From assembly GCA_937925655.1 (NCBI GenBank), contig CALAMC010000002.1:1-40106 (forward strand): a DNA stretch of 40,106 nucleotides. The letters run 5' to 3'. The notes under the pieces are model-generated. The model was not told where the DNA came from. It saw only the letters and a program-made list of their open reading frames with translations, and ran no database searches. The DNA is from an uncultured candidate division Zixibacteria bacterium (GTDB lineage: Bacteria; Zixibacteria; MSB-5A5; GN15; PGXB01). Shown here one piece after another: positions 8,386-16,822 of the stretch. Numbering within the stretch: position 1 is the first letter of the stretch; each line of letters starts with the position of its first letter. A program made the position numbers and the translations under genes.

Positions 8386-9822
8386 ATGAAATCATTCAAA
8401 ACATATCGTCTTCTTTTAACGGTCGTCGCGGCGGGATTTCTGCTGTTCGCCTGTTCGGAGAAGATTGTCAACGAAAATGGCCCGACTGCAAAAGCCGTTT
8501 TTCGTGCCTATGTCGGCCAAAGTTCCGGATTCGAGGAAATAGACCTGTTTATCCTGACCGTTACCGGCCCGGATTTTGACCCCATCACAGCTAATCTCGT
8601 GCTTGTTGACGGGTACCTTATGTACTATAGCGTCGGCAATGATGTTTTGGACAGCACCCTGAAAATCCCGGTGGGACGCAATCGCTTGTTTACTATTGAA
8701 GCTTATGATACACCCGCCACCGGCGGCCCCGGACAAAGGCTGATATACCGGGGACAACAGCGCGCCGACGTCTATCCGGGACTCCCCATTGCCATTTCTG
8801 TGGTCCTCGAACCGATGGTGCCGATGATTCGACTTTCTCCGCGCATGCAAACCAGACTGCCCCTGGAATCATTCCCCGTCGCGGTTGAAGCATACCATCT
8901 GCCTGACATCGGCAGCGCCAGCATATATCTTGGTTTTTTATCTAATTATCTGGCCATAGACAGTGTCAATCCCGGGGCGGGACTGGAAAACAGAGTCCCG
9001 GATTTATTCTTTGATGAAGGGGGCGGCGAAGGTTATCATTATATATATGCCGCATCCGGCAATTCCAACCGCTCACTGACCAACGCCGATGGCTACGCCC
9101 AACTGGCTGTAATTTATTTCACCGGGGCATACACGGGACCGACCATGAATATTATCACCGATATCTACCTTGGTGCAGGTGAAGGCGGAATAGATGGAAC
9201 CGATGGCCAGGACATTGAGGACGTGTACTGGGACGGCGCCCAGGCCAGAATCGCCGTTGATTTCATTACCCATGATCCGCTATTGCAATTCCCTGACTAC
9301 GATCTGGAAACGGCAATCATGGAATACAGCGGCGCGGAAAGGGGCAATATTCACCTGTCCGATGTCTTTGGCATCATGAACTTGACCTGGAATGAACATG
9401 AAATTCAGGATTTAACCGGCCTGAATCAACTGCCCAACCTGAAATTATTTTCGGCCAGTTACTGCGGCGAAACCTGCTTGAGCGATATCAGCGGCCTCGC
9501 CGGCTGTCCGAAGCTGGAATATTTGAATCTGGGCTGGAATGACATTTCGGACATTTCGGTCCTGGCCGGATTGAAAACGCTCCGGCATCTTGACTTATCC
9601 ATGAATGACGGCATCGTGAATATTTCGGCCTTGTCCGGCTTGACCAATCTTTCCTACGTTGATTTGAGCTGGACCGGCATCACAACTTTGCAACCCCTGA
9701 TCGACAACCCCGGAATCGGCGCCGGAGACACATTGTATATATCATGCACGGCCATTGAAGGCGGCCAGCAGGTGGAATTGCTCGAAAGTCGCGGTGTTTG
9801 GGTGGCATGGGGCTGTAAATAA
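8386..9822 (+). CDS. Lipoprotein with cohesin-like region and leucine-rich repeats
   Basis: The 478-residue protein has a lipoprotein signal (lipobox L-F-A-C, C23) and follows a textbook AAAGGAG ribosome site. Residues 30-145 look like a beta-rich domain. Residues about 150-290 resemble a cohesin-type fold: an F-P-V-A-V-E-A-Y strand, then L-A-I-D-S-V-N-P-G, and a late G-Y-A-Q-L-A-V-I-Y-F strand. The C-terminal part (about 300-478) holds leucine-rich repeats of the SDS22/internalin type (L-x-x-L-x-x-L-D-L-S-x-N-x-I pattern). Probably displayed at the outer membrane and used for binding proteins. The cohesin suggestion is by pattern only; several nearby proteins end in dockerin-like domains, which makes it worth testing. 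It is last in the plus-strand block and is followed by a strong terminator. Confidence 0.7.
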   Translation: MKSFKTYRLLLTVVAAGFLLFACSEKIVNENGPTAKAVFRAYVGQSSGFEEIDLFILTVTGPDFDPITANLVLVDGYLMYYSVGNDVLDSTLKIPVGRNRLFTIEAYDTPATGGPGQRLIYRGQQRADVYPGLPIAISVVLEPMVPMIRLSPRMQTRLPLESFPVAVEAYHLPDIGSASIYLGFLSNYLAIDSVNPGAGLENRVPDLFFDEGGGEGYHYIYAASGNSNRSLTNADGYAQLAVIYFTGAYTGPTMNIITDIYLGAGEGGIDGTDGQDIEDVYWDGAQARIAVDFITHDPLLQFPDYDLETAIMEYSGAERGNIHLSDVFGIMNLTWNEHEIQDLTGLNQLPNLKLFSASYCGETCLSDISGLAGCPKLEYLNLGWNDISDISVLAGLKTLRHLDLSMNDGIVNISALSGLTNLSYVDLSWTGITTLQPLIDNPGIGAGDTLYISCTAIEGGQQVELLESRGVWVAWGCK

Positions 9823-9834
9823 TAACGTCTCCAT

Positions 9835-9871
9835 AAAAAAACCGTCCCGATTTGGATCGGGACGGTTTTTT
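9835..9871. terminator. Bidirectional intrinsic terminator
   Basis: A perfect 11-base-pair stem (9841-9851 with 9856-9866) around a TTGG loop is flanked by an A-tract on the left and a T-tract on the right. It can therefore end transcription of the plus-strand lipoprotein gene and of the convergent minus-strand gene at 9893. Confidence 0.93.
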
Positions 9872-9892
9872 ATGTACTTTATTTTTATTCCG

Positions 9893-11383
9893 TTAACGAA
9901 TCAATATCATGCGTTTGGTGAGCGCCAGACTCTCCGTCTCCAGACGATAAAAATATATTCCGCTGGCCACCGGTTTACCGAAATTATCGACTCCATACCA
10001 GGCGACGCTTCCGAAACCCTCGGACGCAAACCCGTTATATAAATCATACACCTTCTGCCCGATAATATTATAAACCCCGATGGTCAACTGCGTCGGTTCC
10101 GGCAAGTAATACTCGATTATGGTTTCCGGGTTAAACGGATTGGGATAATTCTGAAAAAGAGTATACTCCCCGGGCAGATTATCATGATCATCAAATAATA
10201 ACGACTCCAGTATAGTCATGGCAGACCTGCGACCATCGCCATCAGGACAATTGATGACCGCCGTGTAAAGGTCCTTTAAAACGGTTTGATCCGAACGGGC
10301 CAGCAACTTTTCGGGGGCAACCGATGGCCCGGATTTGCCGAGAGTATGGCGCCCGGTTTTTTTCCCCCAGTTGGCGATAATACCACAGACGTCGCCGCCG
10401 CTTATGATACCATCGCCGTTGACGTCGGCAAAACCGGCCATAAATTCTTCCCAGCTGTGAGCCGGTTGCGCGCTCCACTCCAGTTCCTGCGAAACCGTCC
10501 GAGTCGGCCCGGAATATCCCCAGTAACGTGCCAGCGGGATAAGATCATTTTTATCCACTATCCCGTCATCGTTGGCGTCACCGGGATAAACCACCGGCCC
10601 GGTCGTGAAAATCAGTCGATGCGGCTGTAAAATGGGATACCCGGCCAGATCAAGCAGACTTGAAGTTATATTAATCGTTATAGTATCCCTTGAAGGCAAC
10701 CGACGATTTGGGTTATCTATGATCAGGGCTTTTTCTCCGGGACTATAATAAAATTCGAATTTTTCTCCCCTGATATCACCGATTACCACACTATTGTCCA
10801 CAGAGCGTGGATCAACCGGCTCGTTGAATTCGATCCGTATCGGTCTTTCACTTACGAGAATCTCGGATGAAGCATCAGGGACAATCGAGACGATTTCCAG
10901 GGGGCGATTGACCACTGAAACGATCACGGTATCCAGCGCCTGGATGCGTCCATGGCGCGCCGAAAAAATAAATAGAAAGGTGCTGTCAACCATGGTATGA
11001 TCGGCCGTCAAATAGAAAAAGGCCTGCCCGCCGCCCATATCGATCACGGCGTCATCTGCGTTATAACCGTCCACAAGAGTAATTTTTAAAGAATCGGAAA
11101 AGATATATTGCACGGAGAACTCGCGATAATAATACTCCCCTTCGGTCAAAACGACTCTGGTCGGCAAGTTCCGGAAAGACGGCTGCGAAGCAATCCGAGA
11201 AGAAGAAAGAACGGTAGAATAGTGCAACCCGTCCGGCGAACTTCCGGCATATAACTCATAATCGCCTTCAGGATTATTATCACCCGCCGCATACACCGGC
11301 CCGCAGGTAACGCATATCGCCAAACAGACGGACACAATAAAAAAGAATGTCCGGCGGTCATTAAGGAAACTATATTTTTTCAA
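9893..11383 (-). CDS. Exported dockerin-containing protein with T9SS type A sorting tail
   Basis: The 496-residue protein has a Sec signal peptide (about 12-33). Residues 40-165 are beta-rich. A Big_5/SbsA-type Ig domain spans about 165-268 (I-V-S-I-V-P ... I-E-F-N-E-P-V). A dockerin-like pair of calcium loops follows (about 272-345; G-D-A-N-D-D-G and A-D-V-N-G-D-G). Residues 407-496 are a type A sorting domain with N-Y-P-N-P-F-N-P and a final beta-sandwich, which directs export by the type IX system in the FCB group. Translation starts at a TTG codon placed six bases after AGGGAT; no ATG fits. It stands alone between two terminators, so it is probably monocistronic. It is likely a cell-surface protein; ligand unknown. 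Confidence 0.85.
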   Translation of the reverse strand: MKKYSFLNDRRTFFFIVSVCLAICVTCGPVYAAGDNNPEGDYELYAGSSPDGLHYSTVLSSSRIASQPSFRNLPTRVVLTEGEYYYREFSVQYIFSDSLKITLVDGYNADDAVIDMGGGQAFFYLTADHTMVDSTFLFIFSARHGRIQALDTVIVSVVNRPLEIVSIVPDASSEILVSERPIRIEFNEPVDPRSVDNSVVIGDIRGEKFEFYYSPGEKALIIDNPNRRLPSRDTITINITSSLLDLAGYPILQPHRLIFTTGPVVYPGDANDDGIVDKNDLIPLARYWGYSGPTRTVSQELEWSAQPAHSWEEFMAGFADVNGDGIISGGDVCGIIANWGKKTGRHTLGKSGPSVAPEKLLARSDQTVLKDLYTAVINCPDGDGRRSAMTILESLLFDDHDNLPGEYTLFQNYPNPFNPETIIEYYLPEPTQLTIGVYNIIGQKVYDLYNGFASEGFGSVAWYGVDNFGKPVASGIYFYRLETESLALTKRMILIR

Positions 11384-11447
11384 AAGGATCCCTTATCCAA
11401 TATTCTAATAGGCCAATATCCCCTGTTTATTCGCTCTTGCAGAAACT

Positions 11448-11476
11448 ATTATTGGTTGGCATCGAAAGTAAATCAA
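11448..11476 (-). promoter_or_regulatory. Weak candidate promoter for the T9SS-tail protein
   Basis: On the minus strand, TTGATT (11476-11471), a 17-base spacer and AATAAT (11453-11448) lie about 65 bases before the TTG start at 11383 and just after the T6SS terminator. The matches are moderate and the sequence is AT-rich, so this is tentative. Confidence 0.3.
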
Positions 11477-11496
11477 CAAAAATAATTTGATTGAAC

Positions 11497-11525
11497 AAAA
11501 AAGGCCGGCTTTCAAAAAACCGGCC
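11497..11525 (-). terminator. Intrinsic terminator at the end of the T6SS cluster
   Basis: On the minus strand a GGCCGG/CCGGCC stem, extended by four weaker pairs around a three-base loop, is followed by six T residues. It lies 23 bases after the stop of the last gene of the secretion cluster (11548) and marks its 3-prime end. Confidence 0.9.
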
Positions 11526-11547
11526 CGGAATTTTCTGGTCAAGCGTC

Positions 11548-12069
11548 TTAATCAACGACAATCATAACGTCGTTTTTAACCTTGGCCGTAACGACATGTC
11601 CCGCCGGAATTACGCCGTCGGACCCTTTGATAAACAGACCAAAAATGAATATGTAAGACATGGTTTTCTTGCTTTTGCCCTTGGCAATAATCGGCCCGCC
11701 GGTAGCCTCAAGCTGGATTTTGGCTCCATCCACAGTCTTATAGGCGCCCTCGGAGTCAATCTCCACCAACTGCAGTTCCAATGATCCGGGTTTGCCGGGC
11801 TTGCCGGCCTTTTCCACTTTCGCCACCCGGGCGGTCCCCATCGCACCCGCTTTAACCAGCGTTATACCGCCGACACCGATATCCTCGACCAGCTTAATCG
11901 GGGCCAGATCTCCCGGCTTGACATATTTTGATGACACGTCTTGAATGAATTCAACCTTGAGTTCCATACCGGCCGGCAATTGCACGGCTGCCCGGGCCGT
12001 GGGCAGTATAAGCATGGTCAAAAACATCGCGAATATCCCAAGAACCGATAATTTTCTAACAGTTTTCAT
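11548..12069 (-). CDS. Small exported beta-rich protein at the end of the T6SS operon
   Basis: The 173-residue protein has a Sec signal peptide (hydrophobic 7-23, cleavage near T-A-R-A) and no lipobox. The mature part is beta-rich, with P-A-G-M-E-L-K-V at its start, a V-K-P-G-D-L-A-P-I-K segment, and I-T-L-V-K-A-G-A-M-G-T-A-R-V. This loosely resembles beta domains of VirB10/TrbI-like and other envelope proteins (a pattern, not a family match). A hydrophobic stretch (about 138-150) near the end could sit in a membrane. It follows the TssM-like gene by 24 bases with a perfect AAAGGAG ribosome site and precedes the terminator, so it belongs to the secretion operon. Its place after TssK-L-M suggests an envelope part, perhaps doing the job of the missing TssJ. 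Function unknown. Confidence 0.75.
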   Translation of the reverse strand: MKTVRKLSVLGIFAMFLTMLILPTARAAVQLPAGMELKVEFIQDVSSKYVKPGDLAPIKLVEDIGVGGITLVKAGAMGTARVAKVEKAGKPGKPGSLELQLVEIDSEGAYKTVDGAKIQLEATGGPIIAKGKSKKTMSYIFIFGLFIKGSDGVIPAGHVVTAKVKNDVMIVVD

Positions 12070-12093
12070 TTTTCACTCCTTTAAATATTATTC

Positions 12094-14313
12094 CTATTTT
12101 ATTACCGGTAGACGGTCGGTCAAATCTTCTTCCAGGTCAAATGTGGCTTTCAATCCGGAATTAAACGTCACCGTCCCCTTTAAATCGAAAATCGCGCTGT
12201 ATTTGTCAAGCTTAATCAGCTCCTTGGGGCTTTTTCCCCATGTTTCATCACCGCTGGCCAGATGTTTGGCGTCCAGGGCAATTAAAATCTCGTCGCGCAT
12301 TTTCCATTCGATGGTAAATTTCTCGCCCTGATATAGCTGACTCCCGACTTTCCAATCGGCCTCGCCGCCGCGCTTTTTGACGGCTATGTGCAGGTGATGA
12401 TCGGGCGGAATACTAATAATACTGACCCGGTAATTTCGCGGGGTGGTAAACCAGTTAACCTGTTCGATATACCTGTCAATCCGCTGGATATCATCTCTTT
12501 TATCCGGATTCCCCAAAAGTTTGTCTTTTAATGTCCGCAATTTGCTGACGGCATCTTTCAGGCGATATTCCGGGTCGGCATTATCATTAATCTGGCCGGC
12601 TATTTGGTCCAATTCGTTAGCCGCCTCGCGCGCCACCTCCACGACCTTTTTAACCACCTCCTGCTTGCCCAGAGCCGCATGAAGTAGTCGCTCGCCTTCG
12701 CTCAATTTAACCGTCCGGCTTTCCGTATCCTGCTTAATCCTGTCGCGAATCAAGGTCCACAACTCCGGGCTTTCAGGATTGAACAGCACTTCCCGGAACT
12801 TATTATAGTACCATAGTACCCGTTCACTCCGCAAGAACAGATCGCTGGTCTTGTCGGCCGATTGGACAAAAGTTTCAAACACGGTTCCGTACTCCAGAAA
12901 CCGCCGCTTTTCGTCGTTATCGATCAGGACGGTATCGCCTACTTTGGCTCCCGGCCAGCCGGAGCGCACCGCTACCATGTCGGAAAACCGCTGGATAGTC
13001 GTTTCCAGCTCCTCCAGAGCCTTACCCGTATTTGCCGTCTGATACTTGGCCATTATGCTGTTAGCCACGAGAGGATAATTGGGGAACAACAGGCGCACTA
13101 TCCGCGCATAACGGTAATCTCCATAGGCCTTAAGAATATCATTCAGCTTGGATTGGTCCATGGTATAAATGCTGCCCTTATGCCGCTCCAATATTGCATC
13201 CTCGACATTCGTCGCCTTGGGCAGATAATACCACAAGTGCGCCATAAACGGCAGAGAATATAATAAGGCCCAAACCAGGCTGAATAAAGCCACATACTTG
13301 GCGACTGCCCGCAAACCGGAAATACGGCGATTCAGAAGCACTGCCTTCAATAGCCAGTGAAAGGGCGCCCGGACGCCAACCGGACGAATCCGTTTGGGGG
13401 GAAGGTAAATCGACCGACCCACATCGGAACCAACCTTTTCAGGAGAATCGCCGGTATTGCTTATAAAAAATATCTGGAAATTCAGCGTTCGACCAACCAC
13501 GACTCTTAGGAAATCACGCATTTTCACCAGGATTTTACGGACCGATCCGGCCCAGACAGAATCGCCGGCAATATTATTGCTTGCCAGAACCTTTTCCAGA
13601 AATAATTCAAAATCCTCGGAAAAATAACTCTCGTGTTCATCGCTCACCAGCACGACTTTTTCTTCGCCGTTGAAACCGTCCAGTATATCGGATTTGGTAA
13701 TCACCAAACCGACCGGTATGGGCAATCTGCCTTCAAGGGGCGCGATCGATTCCAGCATATTTACAAATGAAGCCACGTGGGCCTGACTTTGAAGCTCCGA
13801 AGCCAGCGTTTTGGGATCGAAGAAAAACAGTATGCCATTACAACCTTTCATGAATTCGGCAACTTTATCATGAACCGGGCTGGTTTCCGATATCGATACC
13901 GCTTTTCCGGGATAATCATAGGTTACTATAGACAGTGTTTTATTGCGATCGACGATGGCATTGAATTGCAGAACCCGATCTTCCTCGGTCGGTTCCGGGA
14001 ACTTTTGTTCTCCGCGCTGGTCGACAACCGTTCCTTCGGTGGTCGATGTCCCCAGCCCCCAGATGCTTCGCCGATTGGCCAGGAACTCGGCCGAGGTTGG
14101 GTTGTCGGTGACAGAAATCTGTAAATCCCTGGCGACCTTGCTTTCTTCGTTCAGGACGGTGAAATAAACCGTCTTCCCGGAATTGTGATGTCCATAAATT
14201 CCGATCCTGGTACCGCTTGGCCATTTGGTCGCCCCGGCGGCATCTTTGCCCTTTTTCTTGGCGGTAGCCTTGGAGCCCTTTTTGAAGATTTTTAATATCT
14301 TGCCCAAACCCAC
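12094..14313 (-). CDS. tssM: TssM-position GTPase with single membrane helix
   Basis: The 739-residue protein starts at GTG. A lysine-rich N-terminus precedes a GTPase domain (about 33-290) with P-loop G-H-H-N-S-G-K-T (41-48), D-Y-P-G as G3 (133-136) and T-K-S-D as G4 (206-209). One strong membrane helix follows (about 339-362). The rest (363-739) would be periplasmic: mostly helical, then a beta-rich end. TssM of proteobacterial T6SS is about 1100-1200 residues with two N-terminal helices, a cytoplasmic NTPase domain, a third helix and a large periplasmic part. This protein has the same core order but lacks the first two helices and much of the periplasmic part. It follows the TssK and TssL-like genes, the usual TssK-L-M order. 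Naming it TssM rests on order and topology, so it could be a non-homologous anchor. Confidence 0.65.
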   Translation of the reverse strand: MGLGKILKIFKKGSKATAKKKGKDAAGATKWPSGTRIGIYGHHNSGKTVYFTVLNEESKVARDLQISVTDNPTSAEFLANRRSIWGLGTSTTEGTVVDQRGEQKFPEPTEEDRVLQFNAIVDRNKTLSIVTYDYPGKAVSISETSPVHDKVAEFMKGCNGILFFFDPKTLASELQSQAHVASFVNMLESIAPLEGRLPIPVGLVITKSDILDGFNGEEKVVLVSDEHESYFSEDFELFLEKVLASNNIAGDSVWAGSVRKILVKMRDFLRVVVGRTLNFQIFFISNTGDSPEKVGSDVGRSIYLPPKRIRPVGVRAPFHWLLKAVLLNRRISGLRAVAKYVALFSLVWALLYSLPFMAHLWYYLPKATNVEDAILERHKGSIYTMDQSKLNDILKAYGDYRYARIVRLLFPNYPLVANSIMAKYQTANTGKALEELETTIQRFSDMVAVRSGWPGAKVGDTVLIDNDEKRRFLEYGTVFETFVQSADKTSDLFLRSERVLWYYNKFREVLFNPESPELWTLIRDRIKQDTESRTVKLSEGERLLHAALGKQEVVKKVVEVAREAANELDQIAGQINDNADPEYRLKDAVSKLRTLKDKLLGNPDKRDDIQRIDRYIEQVNWFTTPRNYRVSIISIPPDHHLHIAVKKRGGEADWKVGSQLYQGEKFTIEWKMRDEILIALDAKHLASGDETWGKSPKELIKLDKYSAIFDLKGTVTFNSGLKATFDLEEDLTDRLPVIK

Positions 14314-14340
14314 TTTATTTCAATGCCTGCCTTTCGTTCT

Positions 14341-15258
14341 TTATTTGCCATCCGTGCCGCGGACATTTTCGGCCCGCTTAAGGAATTGATCGTATTGTTG
14401 CTGGTTGTAGTCATTCCAGGCGATCGGAATATAAATGGCCAGCCATATAAAAAATAAAATAAGCAGAGTATATAAAAAATACGCCGGCTTGCGCTGGGTC
14501 ATAACCAGCCTGAAATAGCGCCAGTTCGAAAATACCCCAACCAGTTTGCCGCGAGCTTCCCGGAAAAAGCCCGCCACCCGGGACCAGATGGAGGATTTTT
14601 GGAGATACCCCCAGTGCATCAAGTAATACTCCGCCAAGCGGCCCGACCGGCTCATTTTCTCGAAAGCGTTTATCCGGTTTAGATGAAACTCCAGAGATCC
14701 ATGGTCTTTCAATAAATCATTACCGAGAATAATGCGACGCCGCATCAATTCCAAAAACTTATGCGGCTCTGACAAACTGTCGAATTCCTCCGGAGACATA
14801 TTGGCATTTATATTGCGCCCGAATTTGTTCAAATAGCGGGCGATTTCATTGAGAAAAAACCGATTCAGCTCGTAATTCTGGTTCAACGCCCCTTCCCGAA
14901 ACATCATCGGAATCAGATGTTCGGTAAAAAACGGTGCATCCTGACCGGTCGGGCGCAGGCTGCGAATATAATGATAAGATTGATCGGTCTGACCATCGGT
15001 ATCTGCTTCCGACTCGAAAAAGGCAATCAATAGTTGAAGTGTTATCTGGCGTAAATCTGATGAATTTATCGGAACGGCTTTAATTTTTTTCAAAAAGTAA
15101 TTATCGACCTGGACGGCCTGGTCACGCTGCTCCCGAAGGGCGTGAAAGACGGCATAAATGCCATTGTACGTCTGGAAAAATGCCTCACTGTCGAATTCGG
15201 AGTATTTCTGTTCATAGGTTTCAATGTAGCGAAACAGGTCTTTAATATATGTTTCCAT
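14341..15258 (-). CDS. tssL: TssL-like tail-anchored T6SS protein
   Basis: The 305-residue protein has a helical cytoplasmic part (about 1-255) and one membrane helix close to the C-terminus (about 259-281), followed by about 24 periplasmic residues. This is the topology of TssL/DotU, which joins TssK of the baseplate to TssM in the inner membrane. It sits between tssK (21-base gap) and the TssM-like GTPase gene (27-base gap), as in proteobacterial clusters. I see no strong DotU sequence signature, so the call rests on topology, size (slightly long) and order. No peptidoglycan-binding OmpA tail is present. Confidence 0.55.
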   Translation of the reverse strand: METYIKDLFRYIETYEQKYSEFDSEAFFQTYNGIYAVFHALREQRDQAVQVDNYFLKKIKAVPINSSDLRQITLQLLIAFFESEADTDGQTDQSYHYIRSLRPTGQDAPFFTEHLIPMMFREGALNQNYELNRFFLNEIARYLNKFGRNINANMSPEEFDSLSEPHKFLELMRRRIILGNDLLKDHGSLEFHLNRINAFEKMSRSGRLAEYYLMHWGYLQKSSIWSRVAGFFREARGKLVGVFSNWRYFRLVMTQRKPAYFLYTLLILFFIWLAIYIPIAWNDYNQQQYDQFLKRAENVRGTDGK

Positions 15259-15279
15259 AGCGTATATCCGCCTTAACCC

Positions 15280-16728
15280 CTATACGGAGTAAATCATTAA
15301 ATCCATTTTGCCGAGATTCTTGAAACTTTCGGCACCACCCGCGCCGCGGAAAATCAGCGTAATCTGACGGACCGAGGATGACCTTAACATATCCTGCGGT
15401 CGCAAAGCCACCTTGTTATTGAAGGTTTTGGTATCTACTTCGACCGGGTCGGTTTCGCCCAGACCCCGGGCGTCATTGATACCTAACCGCACCTGCATAT
15501 TCCGCCACTGACTTTCCTGAAAGCGGTCTTTGGCGATAAGGGTGACAGTATCGGCAACCGGCCGCGGTTCGGACATTTCAATCATTAGATAACACAGCTC
15601 CCCGACCTTTTCGACCCGATTACTGCTGTATGTGAACAGCTTGTATGTCCGGCCCTGATAGGTTAAACTATCTTCGGGAGTAGCGTATTCGCCAAGGTCC
15701 TCGGACTTGCTTTCGGCAAAAAAGCCCATCAAGCCGCGCAATGTGCCGAGAATGGCATCGATGGCCACCAGATGACTGCCGATATTCTTGTGGTCGTATT
15801 CCGAAACCAGGAAACTCTCGACACTCTGGATAAAGCGATCGACGTTTGACTCGGTCTGGCGGGTGAAGAATTTCTCATTGAGAAAATCCTTGAGACCCGG
15901 CTTAAGGTTAAGTATCGTCGTAATGACTCGGAAAATTTTCTTGTACTCTATGATGAAATCAAGCGGGTGCAGAGAGTTGCGCCCGATGACCAGATTATCC
16001 ATGGATGAGGCCAATCGTATGGCGAACTGGTATACCGTATCCTTGAACGCTTCCTGCAGGGCCGTCTTTTCTCCGGAAAGCGCCCCGCCCGCCGTCACGG
16101 CTTTGTATGCCCGCGACGACAACGACAGCAGGTGCTCCAGGTTATTCTTGAAATCGGACGTTTTCTGGGCCAACCGGTCGTCAGCAGCGATACTCACACA
16201 GGGCGGGAAATAATTCTCTGCCAACCGGACATGACCTTCTTCGACCACCACACCCGCAATCTGAATGAATTGCCCGGCGGGAAGATTTGGCGGATTGACG
16301 ATACCGAGAACATAGCTGTTTAACAGATATGGGTTGCGAGGCAGGTCCTCGCCCGGGTCGGGATCACCGATCTGTTTTTTGGAGGAATAATCGATACCAA
16401 GATAAATCGGAATAAACGGCTCGGTAAATGTGTTCTCGCCGACAACCATCGCCTGATTGGATTCATTGATCTCGATATAGGTGCCGTCGGGAGTTATCGC
16501 CTGACAGCGCACGACCTCGACCCGGAGACGTTTTCCGCTAACCGACAGGTTCAACGACAGCGATGGCTTGCCGGAGTGCGACTTTTTCACCAACCCGTAA
16601 CAGTCCGAGATACTCTGAGCGTGCCATTTGACAAGCTCTTCGAAATAGGTTTCCTGATCTTTAAGATGCTTCTGCGAGATGAGCATCCCGTCCAACCAGT
16701 TTACCGAATATAACCGCAAGTCACTCAT
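15280..16728 (-). CDS. tssK: T6SS baseplate protein TssK
   Basis: Trimeric adaptor that joins the T6SS baseplate to the membrane complex. The 482-residue length is close to the usual 440-450 plus small insertions. The N-terminus carries the family pattern V-x-W-x-x-G-M-L-x-x-x-x-H (here V-N-W-L-D-G-M-L-I-S-Q-K-H, about 9-21), then the first beta domain with a P-D-G-T-Y-I-E-I segment (about 80-87). A helical middle covers about 185-335, and a final beta domain (about 385-482) should contact the membrane partner. Its start has GAGG with good spacing and a strong promoter just upstream. It heads the TssK-TssL-TssM group after a 94-base gap from tssG. Confidence 0.88.
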   Translation of the reverse strand: MSDLRLYSVNWLDGMLISQKHLKDQETYFEELVKWHAQSISDCYGLVKKSHSGKPSLSLNLSVSGKRLRVEVVRCQAITPDGTYIEINESNQAMVVGENTFTEPFIPIYLGIDYSSKKQIGDPDPGEDLPRNPYLLNSYVLGIVNPPNLPAGQFIQIAGVVVEEGHVRLAENYFPPCVSIAADDRLAQKTSDFKNNLEHLLSLSSRAYKAVTAGGALSGEKTALQEAFKDTVYQFAIRLASSMDNLVIGRNSLHPLDFIIEYKKIFRVITTILNLKPGLKDFLNEKFFTRQTESNVDRFIQSVESFLVSEYDHKNIGSHLVAIDAILGTLRGLMGFFAESKSEDLGEYATPEDSLTYQGRTYKLFTYSSNRVEKVGELCYLMIEMSEPRPVADTVTLIAKDRFQESQWRNMQVRLGINDARGLGETDPVEVDTKTFNNKVALRPQDMLRSSSVRQITLIFRGAGGAESFKNLGKMDLMIYSV

Positions 16729-16753
16729 TATGTTGCCTCAATGTTTGGTATCG

Positions 16754-16782
16754 AATTTAACTTCCTCAAATTACCTTGTCAA
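16754..16782 (-). promoter_or_regulatory. Internal promoter before tssK
   Basis: On the minus strand, TTGACA (16782-16777), a 17-base spacer and TAAATT (16759-16754) lie 26 bases before the tssK ATG in the AT-rich tssG-tssK gap. The match to sigma70 consensus is strong. It would let the membrane-complex genes be made independently of the sheath and baseplate genes. Confidence 0.6.
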
Positions 16783-16822
16783 GTCTATAACAATTAATAC
16801 CGTCTATATTTAATATAAATGC

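Noticed and set aside
11548..12069. TssJ lipoprotein.
   Set aside because: The signal peptide has no cysteine lipobox and the mature sequence has no TssJ-like pattern.
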